A DNA stretch of 64,000 bases from Chitinophagaceae bacterium (GTDB taxonomy: Bacteria; Bacteroidota; Bacteroidia; Chitinophagales; Chitinophagaceae). The stretch covers positions 124,001-188,000 of the forward strand of contig JAGXRG010000012.1 of assembly GCA_018335935.1 (NCBI GenBank). Direction: 5' to 3'. Positions 1-8,104 of the stretch are shown here, piece after piece. A model generated the notes under the pieces. That model was not told where the DNA came from. It searched no databases and saw only the letters and a list, made by a program, of their open reading frames with translations. The position numbers and the translations under genes were made by a program. Every line of letters begins with the position of its first letter. The stretch's first letter is position 1.

Positions 1-681
1 TTGCAAAGTATCTGTTTCTATTTCACCATCTTTTAAACGAACAATACGCTTAGCGTGTTTAGCAATATCTTCTTCGTGAGTAACTAAAACTATAGTATTG
101 CCTGCAGCATGAATTTTTTCGAAAATATCCATTACTTCAACAGAAGTTTTACTATCTAAATTTCCTGTGGGCTCATCAGCTAATAATATGGCTGGATTAT
201 TTACTAATGCTCTAGCAATAGCTACACGCTGAATTTGTCCCCCACTGAGCTCATTACTTTTATGGTGACTTCTTTCTGCTAATCCAACTTTTGCTAAGGC
301 TTCTAATGCTCTTTCTGTTCTATCTTTTTTATTGATACCTGCATAAATTAAAGGTAAAGCAACATTTTCAACAGCAGTTAATCGAGGTAACAAATTGAAC
401 TGTTGAAAAACAAATCCAATTTCTTTATTTCTTACTTCAGCTAGATTATCATCGCTCATTTTGCTAACATCTTTGTTGTTTAAAATGTACTTCCCTCCTG
501 TTGGAGTATCTAAACAACCAATAATATTCATCAAGGTACTTTTACCACTACCACTTGGACCCATAAGAGCTACATATTCATTCTTTAAAATATTTAAACT
601 TAACCCTTTTAAAACTTGTACACTTTGTTTACCCATATAATAGGTTTTGTACAATTCTTCTATACTAATTATGGCACTCAT
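1..681 (-). CDS. ABC transporter ATP-binding protein, LolD/MacB type (3' end outside window)
   Basis: Reading the minus strand from an ATG at 681 gives an uninterrupted frame to the window edge; it is missing from the ORF track because its stop lies outside. The Walker A (GPSGSGKST), the signature [15 protein letters not shown] and the Walker B region ([11 protein letters not shown]) are all present, followed by the switch His in VTHEE. The GSGKST-GNLD style is typical of the LolD/MacB/FtsE group, which powers lipoprotein release or mechanotransmission rather than substrate transport. About 227 residues are visible, nearly the full family length. The gene lies 6 bp after gatC on the same strand, so the two may be co-transcribed. 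The partner permease would lie beyond the window. Confidence 0.9.
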   Translation of the reverse strand, partial: MSAIISIEELYKTYYMGKQSVQVLKGLSLNILKNEYVALMGPSGSGKSTLMNIIGCLDTPTGGKYILNNKDVSKMSDDNLAEVRNKEIGFVFQQFNLLPRLTAVENVALPLIYAGINKKDRTERALEALAKVGLAERSHHKSNELSGGQIQRVAIARALVNNPAILLADEPTGNLDSKTSVEVMDIFEKIHAAGNTIVLVTHEEDIAKHAKRIVRLKDGEIETDTLQ

Positions 682-687
682 GAATTC

Positions 688-978
688 TTATTTTTTTATA
701 ACTTTTGGAACGGTGAAAAATTGACCATCGTTACTTGGAGCGTTCATTAAGGCTTTTTCAATTGTTATATTGCCCTTAATTTCATCAGATCTTAAAACAT
801 TCACAGCATCTGTAATGTGTATTAAAGGATCAACATTTGTTGTATCAATTTTTTGTAACTGTTCAATAAAGCCAACCATTTTTTCTAAATCAACTTTTAT
901 AGCAACTTTTTCTTCTTCTGAAAATTGTAATTGTGCTAAATGAGCTAATTTTTCAATAGTTTGATTTGAAATCTCCAT
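688..978 (-). CDS. gatC: Asp-tRNA(Asn)/Glu-tRNA(Gln) amidotransferase subunit C
   Basis: GatC is the small subunit that stabilises the GatCAB complex, which turns misacylated Glu-tRNA(Gln) or Asp-tRNA(Asn) into the amidated forms. The 96-residue length is normal. The N-terminal pattern (IEKLAHLAQLQFSEEE), the DVDPLIHI-like middle and the LRSDEI segment are family hallmarks. gatA lies about 5 kb away on the same strand and gatB is not in the window, so the complex is encoded at scattered sites. An exact -7 box (TAAATTTG) ends only five bases before the ATG, which suggests a very short leader or a leaderless transcript. Confidence 0.93.
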   Translation of the reverse strand: MEISNQTIEKLAHLAQLQFSEEEKVAIKVDLEKMVGFIEQLQKIDTTNVDPLIHITDAVNVLRSDEIKGNITIEKALMNAPSNDGQFFTVPKVIKK

Positions 979-983
979 TGTTA

Positions 984-991
984 CAAATTTA
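984..991 (-). promoter_or_regulatory. Bacteroidota -7 promoter box for gatC
   Basis: The minus strand reads TAAATTTG, an exact match to TAnnTTTG, five bases before the gatC ATG. I see no TTTG box at the usual 19-bp spacing. The short distance implies a transcript that starts at or next to the start codon. Confidence 0.45.
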
Positions 992-1091
992 ACTGTATTA
1001 ATTATTTTCTAGGCAGAAAGTGATAATTGGTAAAATTTAAGTAATAAAACAATATGAACATTATATAGGGTAATCTATTAAAAGAAAAATC

Positions 1092-1499
1092 TTAAAAATT
1101 TCTGTTTTGTTTAACCCAATCAGTAATATGTGTAGCAATTTCAGTTGTTGCTGTACCTGGTGCAAACAATTTTCCCACACCCATCTCGTTTAATAACTTC
1201 ATATCATCTTCAGGAATAATTCCTCCTCCTGTAAGTAAAACATCATCCATATTTTTTTCCTTCATTAATTTAATAATTTTAGGAAAAACAGTCATATGAG
1301 CTCCACTTAAAATACTAATTCCAATAGCATCAACATCTTCTTGTAAAGCAGCATTTACCACCATTTCTGGCGTTTGACGCAACCCAGTATAAATAACTTC
1401 CATGCCATGATCTCTTAATGCAGTAGCAATTACCTTAGCACCTCTATCGTGACCATCTAAACCCACTTTTGCTACCAAAACTCTTATTGGACGATTCAT
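1092..1499 (-). CDS. Stand-alone cobalamin-binding domain (methylmalonyl-CoA mutase C-terminal type)
   Basis: The 135-residue protein consists of a single B12-binding Rossmann-like domain. It carries the DGHDRG motif whose His is the lower axial cobalt ligand, then GISILSG and a TGGGII segment that line the nucleotide tail. In most bacteria this domain is the C-terminus of the large mutase subunit. As a separate polypeptide it resembles the small subunit of split acyl-CoA mutases. No catalytic mutase domain is encoded nearby, so the partner must lie elsewhere. It is divergent from a methionine gamma-lyase-like gene, whose product 2-oxobutyrate feeds propionyl-CoA and then methylmalonyl-CoA. 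The metabolic link is inference. Confidence 0.88.
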   Translation of the reverse strand: MNRPIRVLVAKVGLDGHDRGAKVIATALRDHGMEVIYTGLRQTPEMVVNAALQEDVDAIGISILSGAHMTVFPKIIKLMKEKNMDDVLLTGGGIIPEDDMKLLNEMGVGKLFAPGTATTEIATHITDWVKQNRNF

Positions 1500-1517
1500 A
1501 AAATGTTTTAATTAAAA

Positions 1518-1525
1518 CAAAAATA
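1518..1525 (-). promoter_or_regulatory. -7 promoter box for the B12-binding protein gene
   Basis: The minus strand reads TATTTTTG, an exact TAnnTTTG match, 18 bases before the ATG at 1499. No TTTG is seen at the -33 position. Confidence 0.45.
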
Positions 1526-1578
1526 AAGAATGAAATTTGTTTATTCATTTTAATATTATGCTTTATTAAACTTGCATT

Positions 1579-2799
1579 ATGAAAAATAAAATCTTTAAAG
1601 GGGTTTCAAGTACAGCTTTACATGCAAATCATCATACTAATTCAGAAGATGCTCATTTAGTACCAATTTATGCAACTTCTACTTTTACTTATGGATCAAC
1701 TGAAGAAGGCATGGAAAGATTTTTGGGTAAGGAAAAAGACAAAATATACTCTCGTTGGGCTAACCCTACCTGCAAAGCTGTTGAAACAACCATTGCTGCT
1801 CTTGAAGCATTTGGTTTAAGCAATGAAAATAATGAGCCACTAGAATTGAAAGCTTTATTGCATAGTAGTGGACAAGCAGCAATGACTACATTATTCTTGA
1901 GTAATCTTAAGGCAGGAGATGCTATATTAACCCATTATTCCTTATATGGAGGAACATACGAATTGTTCAATAAAGTTTTACCAGATACTGGAATTGAGGT
2001 AATAATTGTTGACATGAGGTTATTGAGTGAAGTGGAAAAAGCAATTTCTACAAGTGAAAATATTAAAATGATTCACCTTGAAACTCCTGCTAATCCTACC
2101 ATTCAATGTGTAGACATAGAAGCCATTACTCAACTTGCAAAAGCAAAAAATATTTTAGTTTCTTGCGATAACACTTTTGCTACGCCTTATTTACAGCAAC
2201 CTTTTAAGTATGGAGTAGACTTTGTATTTCATTCAACTACTAAATTTTTAAATGGTCATGGTACAGCTATAGGAGGTGTTTTATTAGGAAAAGATATAGA
2301 ACTAATGAAAACCAAAGTTTGGAAATGGTTTGTTTTATTAGGTGGCAATAGTAATCCTTTTGATGCTTTTCTATTATTGAATGGCATGAAGACATTAGAA
2401 TTAAGAATGCAGCGTCATTGCATTAATGCAAAACATCTGGCTCAATTTTTACAGCAACATCCATTAATAGAAAAAGTAAATTATACAGGCTTAACCTCTC
2501 ACCCAGATCATCAAATTGCTAGTAAACAAATGAAAGATCATGCTCCTGTTTTAAGCTTTGAATTAAAAGGTGGATTACAAGCTGGCATACATTTTCAAAA
2601 TAAATTACAAATGTGTACAAGGGCAGTTTCTTTAGGTACTGTAGATACATTAATTTCTCATCCTGCAAGCACAACACATGTTTCAGTGCCAAAAGAAGAA
2701 CGATTAAAATTTGGCATTACTGATGGATTGATAAGATTAAGTGTTGGAATAGAAAATATTGAAGACATTATAGAAGATATTGAACAAGCATTAAGTTAG
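1579..2799 (+). CDS. Cys/Met metabolism PLP-dependent enzyme, methionine gamma-lyase-like
   Basis: A 406-residue member of the Cys/Met metabolism PLP family (fold type I). Visible landmarks are IYSRWANPT (phosphate and substrate contacts), HSSGQAAM, the CDNTFATPYLQQP strand with the pyridine-binding Asp, and HSTTKFLNGHG with the Schiff-base Lys at about residue 222. The C-terminal SLGTVDTLISHPASTTH also fits. The family holds cystathionine gamma-synthase, cystathionine gamma-lyase and methionine gamma-lyase. The overall pattern looks most like methionine gamma-lyase (methionine to methanethiol, ammonia and 2-oxobutyrate), but substrate cannot be settled by eye. The start ATG lies four bases after a near-consensus -7 box (TAAACTTG). 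The stop overlaps the convergent transglycosylase gene by 4 bp. Confidence 0.85.
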   Translation: MKNKIFKGVSSTALHANHHTNSEDAHLVPIYATSTFTYGSTEEGMERFLGKEKDKIYSRWANPTCKAVETTIAALEAFGLSNENNEPLELKALLHSSGQAAMTTLFLSNLKAGDAILTHYSLYGGTYELFNKVLPDTGIEVIIVDMRLLSEVEKAISTSENIKMIHLETPANPTIQCVDIEAITQLAKAKNILVSCDNTFATPYLQQPFKYGVDFVFHSTTKFLNGHGTAIGGVLLGKDIELMKTKVWKWFVLLGGNSNPFDAFLLLNGMKTLELRMQRHCINAKHLAQFLQQHPLIEKVNYTGLTSHPDHQIASKQMKDHAPVLSFELKGGLQAGIHFQNKLQMCTRAVSLGTVDTLISHPASTTHVSVPKEERLKFGITDGLIRLSVGIENIEDIIEDIEQALS

Positions 2800-3779
2800 T
2801 ATCCATTTAAAATCTCTTGAATACTTTGTTCTAAAATTTGATTTTTATGCTCATTGAAAAGAATTTCTTTTTCTTTTGGAACCCTCATCACATATGATTT
2901 TCCTGAGGCAAGTTCTTTATCTAAATTATAATTAATGATTCTAAACTCTTGCAAATTCATTTTAATGAAGTTGCAAATAACACTAGACTTATATCTGCCA
3001 TAAATTTCAATTTTAACTAAACCTGCTAATGTTGAAGAATCTATAGTAAAGGTTTCTGAAGACATGGGTTGTTGATTTTGGTTTTCAGCAGCAGTTTGTG
3101 TGGTTATGCTTCCATCGCCTTCAAATAAATAATGTGTAGCAATAAATTTTTTAACATGAGTTCTAGTTTCTTCGGCTAAGTGATATTGAAGATTCCAAAA
3201 ATCTTTACTGCCACTTTTTCTAATAGCACCTTTTACTCTTCCTGCTCCACCATTATAAGCAGCTACTACTAAAAGCCAATCTCCAAATTCTTTATATAAT
3301 TCCTTCATGAGTTTACATGCTACATGAGTACTTTTAATATAATCTGTTCTTTCATCTACTTTTCCACGAATTTTTAATCCAAATCTTTGGGCTTCATAAC
3401 TCATCAATTGCCATGGACCAACGGCACCTGCCCAACTTACTAAATTACTTCTTAAGTGACTCTCAACTACACTTAAATACTTCATCTCAACAGGAATATT
3501 ATATTCCTTTAAAATACCATCATATAAATTAAAATACCCTTTTCCCCATTGCCTCATTTTTTCTAATTCTCTACTATTCTTCTTGATATAATCATCAACA
3601 AAAGCAATGGCCCTTGGATTTAATTTGAATTCATAATCATTATCTACAACTGATTTATTATTGCTAGAATTAACAACAAGATTACTATCTGTTGCCATAC
3701 TATTGCCCTTCTGAGCAAAAGCATTGACTTCAACATAAATTGAGAAGATAAATAATAATAAATATCGCAGATGTTGCAT
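2796..3779 (-). CDS. Lytic transglycosylase (SLT domain, MltD-like)
   Basis: The first roughly 22 residues form a signal peptide (ending NAFAQ), so the protein is exported. The SLT domain follows: the catalytic Glu in VVESHLRS (about residue 106), then AGAVGPWQLM, and the AYNGGAGRV motif that closes the lysozyme-like fold. Such enzymes cleave the MurNAc-GlcNAc bond to give anhydromuropeptides. The C-terminal third lacks a clear LysM pattern, though it looks like a degenerate binding region (VPKEKEILFNEH). It is the last gene of a minus-strand run with an M48 protease and three small membrane proteins, 30 bp after the protease gene. Confidence 0.88.
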   Translation of the reverse strand: MQHLRYLLLFIFSIYVEVNAFAQKGNSMATDSNLVVNSSNNKSVVDNDYEFKLNPRAIAFVDDYIKKNSRELEKMRQWGKGYFNLYDGILKEYNIPVEMKYLSVVESHLRSNLVSWAGAVGPWQLMSYEAQRFGLKIRGKVDERTDYIKSTHVACKLMKELYKEFGDWLLVVAAYNGGAGRVKGAIRKSGSKDFWNLQYHLAEETRTHVKKFIATHYLFEGDGSITTQTAAENQNQQPMSSETFTIDSSTLAGLVKIEIYGRYKSSVICNFIKMNLQEFRIINYNLDKELASGKSYVMRVPKEKEILFNEHKNQILEQSIQEILNGY

Positions 3780-3809
3780 TAAAGTGTAAGTTTAATAACT
3801 AAGGCAAAC

Positions 3810-4604
3810 TTACTCTTTATCTAGCTCTTTTTTTACAATTGCCCAATCTTGGTCTGCAGACTTGGTGAAATTTTTCTTTTTTGAAACTCTAATTCTTGCC
3901 ATAATATCCTTAGCTCTTTCTTCAGATTCTGGATGTGTAGAAATCCAGTAAATAGCTTTAGGCATATCTTTTTCAGTTGTGGCCATTCTAAATAAAAATT
4001 GAGCTAATCCTTCTGGATTTATTTCTGCATTCATTAAATAATCAACACCAGTAATATCGGCTTCAGTCTCTAATTTTCTATCGTATGCACTTGAAGTTAA
4101 TAAGTGTAAAATTTCACTAACAGTTCCACTATTGCCAGAAGTTAAACTAATAATAGCTCCCATACCAATTTCTTTAATTAGTTTTTTCATGACATGGTTT
4201 TTTTGCATATGTGCCAATTCATGTGCAATAACACCAGCCACTTCATCTGCATTATCACAATCCTGTAATAAACCAGTATATATAGCTAAATGATTACCAG
4301 GTAATGCAAAAGCATTTACTTCATCTTTTTGAATAATGTGAATTTTAATGGTTGAAGAATCAATGTCATTAGCAGTACAAATTTTATTAACTATACTATC
4401 AATGGCATTAATAACCACATAATTAGTTTCTTCGGTAATTGTTGCACTGTAAGATTTCCAAATTAAATCGCCCAACTTATCTTCAGTTGATTTAGTAAGT
4501 TTATCAACCTTAAATAGTTTCATCCAATTAATTTGCTTGCTCAGTGTAAACACAGCAAAAAAAACGGCAATTAATACAGCAATTTGAAGAATTAATTTTT
4601 TCAT
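3810..4604 (-). CDS. M48 family zinc metalloprotease, membrane-anchored
   Basis: The N-terminus (MKKLILQIAVLIAVFFAVF) is a membrane anchor or signal sequence. The zinc site HELAH lies at about residues 128-132 and the third ligand Glu in the ETEAD segment near 181, which is the M48 arrangement seen in BepA/LoiP/Oma1-like periplasmic proteases that deal with damaged envelope proteins. The YWISTHPESEERA segment is also typical. The start overlaps the stop of the DUF4870-like gene by 4 bp (ATGA-type), so the two are probably translationally coupled. Its physiological substrates cannot be told from sequence. Confidence 0.9.
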   Translation of the reverse strand: MKKLILQIAVLIAVFFAVFTLSKQINWMKLFKVDKLTKSTEDKLGDLIWKSYSATITEETNYVVINAIDSIVNKICTANDIDSSTIKIHIIQKDEVNAFALPGNHLAIYTGLLQDCDNADEVAGVIAHELAHMQKNHVMKKLIKEIGMGAIISLTSGNSGTVSEILHLLTSSAYDRKLETEADITGVDYLMNAEINPEGLAQFLFRMATTEKDMPKAIYWISTHPESEERAKDIMARIRVSKKKNFTKSADQDWAIVKKELDKE

Positions 4605-5029
4605 AATTTAGGCTTACAAATAATTTGTGTTATGTCTCCATAAAACCACCATGAAACATGATGACCTTTTCTGACTTGAATGGCTGAATATATTGTTGCA
4701 ATTAACTCAATTATATTAAATAAGAATACTGAAATAATATATGCAAGATATTTATTAGAAATAGTTTCGGGCCCAAATAAAATAGAAACTGTCCACCAAA
4801 ATCCAAAACTGTTCATAAACAATAAAGAAAGTTGAGAAAGTAATGCTTGTATACAGTGCCAACGAACAAAGTAAGTACCTCTTCTATTTCCTACATAAAA
4901 GAAAAATGTAGCAACCAAATTAATTATAGGTAAGGGCATCCCAGCTATTAAAGCAACTAAAGACATTAAATAACTGTTAGATGCTTTTTCTAATTCATGC
5001 TCACTTGGAGTATAGCTAAATGTGTTCAT
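4601..5029 (-). CDS. DUF4870-like small polytopic membrane protein
   Basis: The 142-residue protein has about three hydrophobic segments and the pattern of DUF4870/Tic20-like proteins: a short soluble N-terminus, then FVRWHCIQALLSQ between helices, which matches the family RFHAxQAL signature. Function in this family is not established. It sits between DUF2752 (5-bp gap) and the M48 protease (4-bp overlap) in a compact minus-strand run, which argues for shared expression. Confidence 0.7.
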   Translation of the reverse strand: MNTFSYTPSEHELEKASNSYLMSLVALIAGMPLPIINLVATFFFYVGNRRGTYFVRWHCIQALLSQLSLLFMNSFGFWWTVSILFGPETISNKYLAYIISVFLFNIIELIATIYSAIQVRKGHHVSWWFYGDITQIICKPKL

Positions 5030-5034
5030 GAGCT

Positions 5035-5448
5035 TTATAAGTGTTTAAAAATATTCCAAACCCAATTGATAAATATTAAAGTAAAGAAAGGAATGACAAA
5101 TTTTTTATTACTGAACAAAATATTGAACTTATTTGCAAAAAATTGAATTGTACCTTTTTTCATACACCAATCAAGGACTAATAAAATTGGTACGATCATT
5201 AAAAATAATAGCACAACAATTCCCAATGGATTCATGGATAAAGAAGCTATAACTTTTCCTTGAAGTAATAAAAAAATTGCCCTAGTAATACCACAAGATG
5301 GACAAGGCAAATGTGTAATGTTTTTAAACAAGCAAACTGTATGGCTTGAAGTTTGTTCCCAAAGAAAATAGTTAATTAAAAGCCATACATATCCTGCCAT
5401 GCATGATAACAGTAACAGAATATGTATGTTCTTTTTAATACTATTCAT
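5035..5448 (-). CDS. DUF2752 membrane protein
   Basis: The signature HLPCPSCGITRAIF identifies DUF2752, a family of small membrane proteins with a conserved CPxCGxTRA motif. Three or four hydrophobic stretches are visible in 137 residues. The conserved cysteines could bind metal or take part in a disulfide, but no function has been shown as far as I know. The start codon shares its A with the stop codon of the TM2 gene (TAATG), a translational-coupling arrangement. Confidence 0.85.
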   Translation of the reverse strand: MNSIKKNIHILLLLSCMAGYVWLLINYFLWEQTSSHTVCLFKNITHLPCPSCGITRAIFLLLQGKVIASLSMNPLGIVVLLFLMIVPILLVLDWCMKKGTIQFFANKFNILFSNKKFVIPFFTLIFINWVWNIFKHL

Positions 5449-5786
5449 TAATACACATATTGTTTTAGTTTAGCTAAATTCTTTTCTCTGGTAGCTCCTT
5501 GAATCATAAACCAATCTACAATTGCCCAAATGCCCAGACCTCCACAAGTTAAAAGTTTACCAATCCCTAAACCAGTGTCACCAATTAAAAAACGATCAAT
5601 TCCTAAAGACCCTGCTAATAACGAAACTATTAACATAGTGGTAGGGTCTTTAAACTGTAAAGTTTGAATAACGCCCCATTTTGAGTCATCTTCTTGTAAA
5701 AGAACTTCCCTAATTTTTACAACATCATGAGCTTCGAAAAACTTAGAATTTGACATAATGAACATGTCCACTTTTTGTGCTTCCAT
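5448..5786 (-). CDS. TM2 domain protein
   Basis: Residues about 50-100 form a TM2 domain: two helices around the GIDRFLIGDTGLGIGKLLTCGGLGIWAIVDWF pattern, of which only parts need quoting (DRFLIGDTGLGIGK, GIWAIVDWF). The first 50 residues are soluble and probably cytoplasmic. TM2 proteins are widespread but of uncertain function. It is the first gene of the stitched run TM2-DUF2752-DUF4870-M48-transglycosylase. The ATG at 5786 is used; internal ATGs at residues 8 and 11 are alternatives. Confidence 0.85.
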   Translation of the reverse strand: MEAQKVDMFIMSNSKFFEAHDVVKIREVLLQEDDSKWGVIQTLQFKDPTTMLIVSLLAGSLGIDRFLIGDTGLGIGKLLTCGGLGIWAIVDWFMIQGATREKNLAKLKQYVY

Positions 5787-5897
5787 AACAGTAGTTTTGG
5801 TTGATTTACTAAATTAATTTTAAAAAAATAAAAAACCAATGTTAGTGAAATATTTAATTAGTTCAAAATATTTGTAAAAAATTACTAATGTAAAGCA

Positions 5898-7328
5898 CTA
5901 AATATCATTATCTAATAAATAATTAGAAAAGCTAAGTAAATCAATTTCATGATGATGTGTTGCCATCATTTGCAAACCAAATGGCATTTGGTTACTGTGT
6001 TTAAATAGAGGAATTGAAATAGCAGGAACACCAACCAAATTTGCTAAAACAGTGTATAGATCTGCTAAATACATTTCAGTAGCATCGTTCTTTTTTTCAC
6101 CAATTTTGAATGCTGTTGAAGGAACAGTTGGAGATATAATAAATTGATAGTTTGAGAATATTTCTTGAACCGATTGAGAAAGCATTTGCCTCACTTGTTG
6201 AGCCTTGGTGTAGTAAGCATCAAAATAACCCTCACTTAAAACAAAAGTGCCCAACATAATTCTTCTATGCACTTCTTTTCCAAAACCTTCACTACGAGTT
6301 TTTTTATACATTTCTTGTAGTGAGCCAAATTCGCCTGATGCTCTATAGCCAAACTTTACTCCATCATAACGAGAAAGATTACTACTTGCTTCAGCAGTTG
6401 TTAAAACATAGTATGTAGGAATGGTTTGGTCTAATAATTCAAAATCAATAGCATCAATTGTATGACCATCAGCTTGTAATTTTTTGATGAATGATTTGAT
6501 GGCCGATGCAATTTCCTGATCTAATGATTGATGTTCTAGAGCTTGTTTAAAGTAAGCAATTTTATATTTTTGGGTAGATGATAATGCCTTAGAATAAGCA
6601 GGAATTTCTTGATTTGCTGCAGTACTATCAAAATCATCTGCACCAGCAATTACTTCTAATACTAAACTTACATCATGAATATTTTTTGCAAAAATGCCTA
6701 TTTGATCAAATGATGAAGCATAAGCAATTAAACCATATCTAGAAATTTTTCCATAAGTTGGTTTAAACCCTACAATGCCACAAAAATCTGCAGGCTGTCG
6801 AACACTTCCTCCAGTATCACTTCCTAAACTCACCATGCTCATGTTCATTTGCACAGCAACTGCACTTCCTCCAGAAGATCCTCCAGGTACTAATGATTCA
6901 TCAAAACCATTTTTTGTTACTCCATAAAATGAGTTTTCACTACTGCTGCCCATAGCAAACTCATCGCAATTGTTTCTTCCTATAATAATTGCACCTTCTT
7001 GTTGTAATCTTTCAACTGCAGTAGCATTATATAAAGAAGTAAAATTGTTGAGCATTTTTGAGGCCGCAGAAACTTTATGATCCTTATAGCAAATTACATC
7101 TTTAATAGAAACTACAACACCATGAAGTTTGCCTAGTGGCTTACCATTCTGTTGTAATTGATCTAAAAAATTGGCACGTTCAATAGCATCATCAAACACT
7201 TCTACAAATGCGTTCAAGTGTTTATTTTGATGTATTTGCTGAAGATAAAAGTTTACGGCAGACAAGCAATTGGTTTGCCTGTTTTGCAAAGCCAAATGAT
7301 AGTCTTTGATAGATGAAAAAGGATACAA
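5898..7328 (-). CDS. gatA: Asp/Glu-tRNA amidotransferase subunit A
   Basis: GatA is the amidase that releases ammonia from glutamine for the GatCAB reaction. The amidase-signature catalytic triad is visible: Lys at about 76 (VVVSIKDV), the cis-Ser at about 151 (PGGSSGGSA) and the nucleophile Ser at about 175 (SDTGGSVRQPA). The 75- and 24-residue spacings are those of known GatA proteins. At 476 residues it is full length. The start is a TTG, supported by the N-terminus YPFSSIKDYH, which resembles other Bacteroidota GatA starts and leaves no better ATG. It is separate from gatC. Confidence 0.94.
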   Translation of the reverse strand: MYPFSSIKDYHLALQNRQTNCLSAVNFYLQQIHQNKHLNAFVEVFDDAIERANFLDQLQQNGKPLGKLHGVVVSIKDVICYKDHKVSAASKMLNNFTSLYNATAVERLQQEGAIIIGRNNCDEFAMGSSSENSFYGVTKNGFDESLVPGGSSGGSAVAVQMNMSMVSLGSDTGGSVRQPADFCGIVGFKPTYGKISRYGLIAYASSFDQIGIFAKNIHDVSLVLEVIAGADDFDSTAANQEIPAYSKALSSTQKYKIAYFKQALEHQSLDQEIASAIKSFIKKLQADGHTIDAIDFELLDQTIPTYYVLTTAEASSNLSRYDGVKFGYRASGEFGSLQEMYKKTRSEGFGKEVHRRIMLGTFVLSEGYFDAYYTKAQQVRQMLSQSVQEIFSNYQFIISPTVPSTAFKIGEKKNDATEMYLADLYTVLANLVGVPAISIPLFKHSNQMPFGLQMMATHHHEIDLLSFSNYLLDNDI

Positions 7329-7358
7329 AGGCTATTGAATATGTATGTTAAAGAGGAA

Positions 7359-7553
7359 TTATTTAGATTCGGGTTTTTCTTCTTTTTCGTTAATACCTTT
7401 CTCTATTTCGTTTCTAACATTATTTTTTGCATCGTTAAACTCACGAATTCCTTTTCCTAAACCACGCATTAATTCAGGGATTTTTTTACCACCAAATAAT
7501 AAAAGCACTACTAAAAGAATCATGATAATTTCTGGCATTCCTAAACTTCCCAT
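7359..7553 (-). CDS. tatA: Sec-independent protein translocase TatA/TatE
   Basis: The 64-residue protein has the TatA layout: a short N-terminus, one hydrophobic helix ([14 protein letters not shown]), the [20 protein letters not shown] amphipathic helix, and a charged tail. TatA forms the pore component of twin-arginine export of folded proteins. No tatC is in the window. It lies 30 bp upstream of gatA on the same strand and 106 bp after the rplS terminator hairpin, so it probably has its own promoter; a near-match -7 box (TACTTTTA) is present in the spacer. Confidence 0.93.
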   Translation of the reverse strand: MGSLGMPEIIMILLVVLLLFGGKKIPELMRGLGKGIREFNDAKNNVRNEIEKGINEKEEKPESK

Positions 7554-7611
7554 AATAATAAATTTAAAGTGTAAAAGTAAACTAATTTAATAATGTACTG
7601 ATAAATTAAAA

Positions 7612-7647
7612 TAAAAAAGCGGAAGTTTAACAAAGTAAACTTCCGCT
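7612..7647 (-). terminator. Intrinsic terminator of rplS
   Basis: A 12-bp perfect stem (AGCGGAAGTTTA with its complement) and a 6-base loop are followed on the minus strand by a T-rich run (TTTTTTAT). It lies about 20 bases after the rplS stop codon. Confidence 0.88.
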
Positions 7648-7667
7648 GTATAAAATTTTGAATAATA

Positions 7668-8021
7668 CTATTTAACTCTTTTTTCTTTAATACGAGCACT
7701 TTTACCACTTCTTTCACGTAAGTAAAACAATTTAGCTCTACGAACTTTACCTACTTTGTGTAATAAAATGCTATCAATGTTTGGAGACATATAAGGAAAT
7801 AATCTTTCTACTCCAACGCCATCAGAAATTTTACGAACTGTAAAAGTTGCAGTAGCTCCAACACCTTGAGTTTTTAAAACATCTCCTCTAAAACTTTGGA
7901 TACGTTCTTTTCCGCCCTCAACAATTTTATAGTTAACAGTAATATTATCTCCTGCTTTAAATTTAGGATATTCTTTTTTTGCTGTAAGTTGATCGTGTAC
8001 AAATTTTACTGCAGTGTTCAT
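7668..8021 (-). CDS. rplS: Ribosomal protein bL19
   Basis: bL19 sits at the 30S-50S interface. The sequence matches the family throughout (FKAGDNITVNYKIVEGGKERIQSF, KISDGVGVERLFPYMSPNIDSI, RRAKLFYLRE). The ORF track begins 21 codons upstream, but that extension is the promoter and leader: a full TTTG-N19-TACTTTTG promoter lies inside it, so the true start is the ATG at 8021, giving 118 residues, the usual length. The gene is monocistronic as far as I can see, with its own promoter and terminator. Confidence 0.96.
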   Translation of the reverse strand: MNTAVKFVHDQLTAKKEYPKFKAGDNITVNYKIVEGGKERIQSFRGDVLKTQGVGATATFTVRKISDGVGVERLFPYMSPNIDSILLHKVGKVRRAKLFYLRERSGKSARIKEKRVK

Positions 8022-8025
8022 AACA

Positions 8026-8085
8026 AATATTTTAAATCCGATTTTTTCGGACGGCAAAAGTAGGGTTTTACTGATAAATAACAAA
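8026..8085 (-). promoter_or_regulatory. rplS promoter and hairpin leader
   Basis: On the minus strand a TTTG box (8082-8085) is followed after exactly 19 bp by TACTTTTG (8055-8062), the full Bacteroidota consensus. The transcript then begins in GCCGTCCGA-A-rich sequence that can fold as TCCGA, a 5-base A loop, TCGGA. The core from the -7 box through the A run is identical to that of rpsL. Confidence 0.8.
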
Positions 8086-8104
8086 TAAAAATCAAATATT
8101 ATTT

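Noticed and set aside
7345-7590. Plus-strand 81-residue ORF over tatA
   Set aside because: It is the complement of tatA, which has a clear family match.
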